A stretch of DNA of 64,000 nucleotides from Pseudoips prasinana (taxonomy: Eukaryota; Arthropoda; Insecta; Lepidoptera; Nolidae). The notes beneath the pieces are model-generated. The model did not search any database and was not told the DNA's origin. It saw only the letters and a list, made by a program, of their open reading frames with translations. The position numbers were made by a program, and so were the translations under genes. The DNA lies in contig OX621263.1 in the NCBI GenBank assembly GCA_951640165.1, forward strand, positions 5,416,501 through 5,480,500. Reading direction: 5' to 3'. Shown piece after piece: positions 63,236 to 64,000 of the stretch. Positions within the stretch are counted from its first letter, which is position 1; every line of letters begins with the position of its first letter.

Positions 63236-63679
63236 ATTTGGTCCAATTAGAGTAATTATTTAGTAGGCAAACACAATATATGCTCGATCGGTTGTCTGAA
63301 TGCTTATTATTTTAGATTATATTTAGGTATACAAAAGAAAAACTTCGAAACAATAACATTATTCATTTTGAGACAGAGTCAATAATTTTAAATTAAGTAT
63401 ATGATAGCAATCATTTACAGATAGTTCACGTAACACAGCAGATCAGTCATGTCTATATGGCTACAAGATCTCCAGCGAGCAATGTGCAGGTAGGAAGTGA
63501 GAGCCAGACGTCTTTGTCATCGATGTACTCTTTAGTGGTGTAATAACCCCTAGCCATAAGTATACGTTTAATATGTGTTTTAAAACTTGTGTCAGGCAGA
63601 TCAGTAATTTAGTAATAGTTTGACAGTAAATGTCAATAAGTAATGGAATCAGGCGTTACTTTGCGGAAATCCATAACAA
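63236..63679. other. No gene recognised
   Basis: AT-rich spacer. Confidence 0.4.
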
Positions 63680-63950
63680 TCAAAATACAAAATCAGTATG
63701 TAGTGTTAATTCCGCTAATTGTCAGTTTAATCATGCCGGGATGTAATTTGCACCACCCTCCACGGACAATATAAAAAGCAAATTACATGCACCAGTACGA
63801 TTCCTTACTGGCGCATGTAATTTGCTTTTTTATATTGTCCTTCTTGCATGTGCACATTTTTGCGGGCGGGAGGGCGGTGCAAATTTCATCCCGGCATGAT
63901 TAAACTGACAATTAGCGGAATTAACACTATATATTGATTTTGTATTTTGA
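63680..63950. mobile_element. 271-bp foldback element
   Basis: TCAAAATACAAAATCA at the left end faces TGATTTTGTATTTTGA at the right. The arms continue nearly perfectly through GTTAATTCCGCTAATTGTCA, GTTTAATCATGCCGGGATG and an inner hairpin (AAAGCAAATTACATGC / GCATGTAATTTGCTTT). The right arm has about 40 extra bases. No ORF. Confidence 0.85.
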
Positions 63951-64000
63951 GTAAATGTCTAGTCAAAACCAGCATTATGGTAATAGTATATTTTATATTG

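Overview
The window looks like repeat-dominated nuclear DNA of a lepidopteran (moth or butterfly). It is AT-rich and has no bacterial-type gene organisation. It is packed with tRNA-headed SINEs, Helitron-like elements with the CCGCGG/CTAGT terminus typical of Lep1-type insertions, RTE-type LINE tails ending in GATGAT runs, MITEs and foldbacks. I recognise no complete host gene. A 58-bp exon-like segment at 8925-8982 (-) and a broken multi-frame coding remnant at 12234-13082 (-) are the only possible gene pieces outside retroelements. No CRISPR array, tRNA gene, rRNA gene or origin was seen.

The centrepiece is a nested pair at 42997-52454. A full-length R1-clade non-LTR retrotransposon (43007-52443, 10-bp target duplication TGGGCAACCA on both sides, poly(A) tail) carries ORF1 (gag-like, zinc knuckles) and an uninterrupted 1025-codon ORF2 (endonuclease plus reverse transcriptase). 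Its ORF1 is split after codon 46 by a 4383-bp Ty3/mag-like LTR element (43465-47847; 275-bp LTRs differing at one site; 4-bp duplication CGAT). The two ORF1 halves are in the same frame once the insert and one CGAT are discounted. The LTR element is itself defective: its gag is frameshifted and carries an Arg/Ser-rich segment, and its RT/RNase H and part of its integrase are missing. A 197-bp piece of its own 3' repeat region is copied into the integrase break.

Elsewhere the layout is a patchwork. At 1-9000 there are dispersed repeats, SINEs, foldbacks and a truncated LTR related to the central LTR element. At 9000-24000 there are MITEs (a TGACGTCA-bearing family, a TA-flanked family, a GC-rich TIR element, and a clear 658-bp hAT-like element with 8-bp duplications), LINE C-termini and 5S-rRNA-derived SINEs. 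At 24000-42900 there are SINEs, Helitron-like copies, RTE tails and a BEL/Pao gag fragment between 342-bp direct repeats. At 52500-64000 there is a MITE inside a SINE, a Helitron flanked by 162-bp direct repeats, an 83-bp minisatellite, a 222-bp tandem duplication and a 271-bp foldback.

Local family names used below: SINE-A to SINE-E (different tRNA-like heads; A, C and E have closely similar 3' tails), Hel (Helitron-like), CRE-MITE, Family-A (repeat ending in a palindromic terminus), RTE-tail. Boundaries of old repeats are approximate (about 10-20 bp) unless a target duplication is stated.
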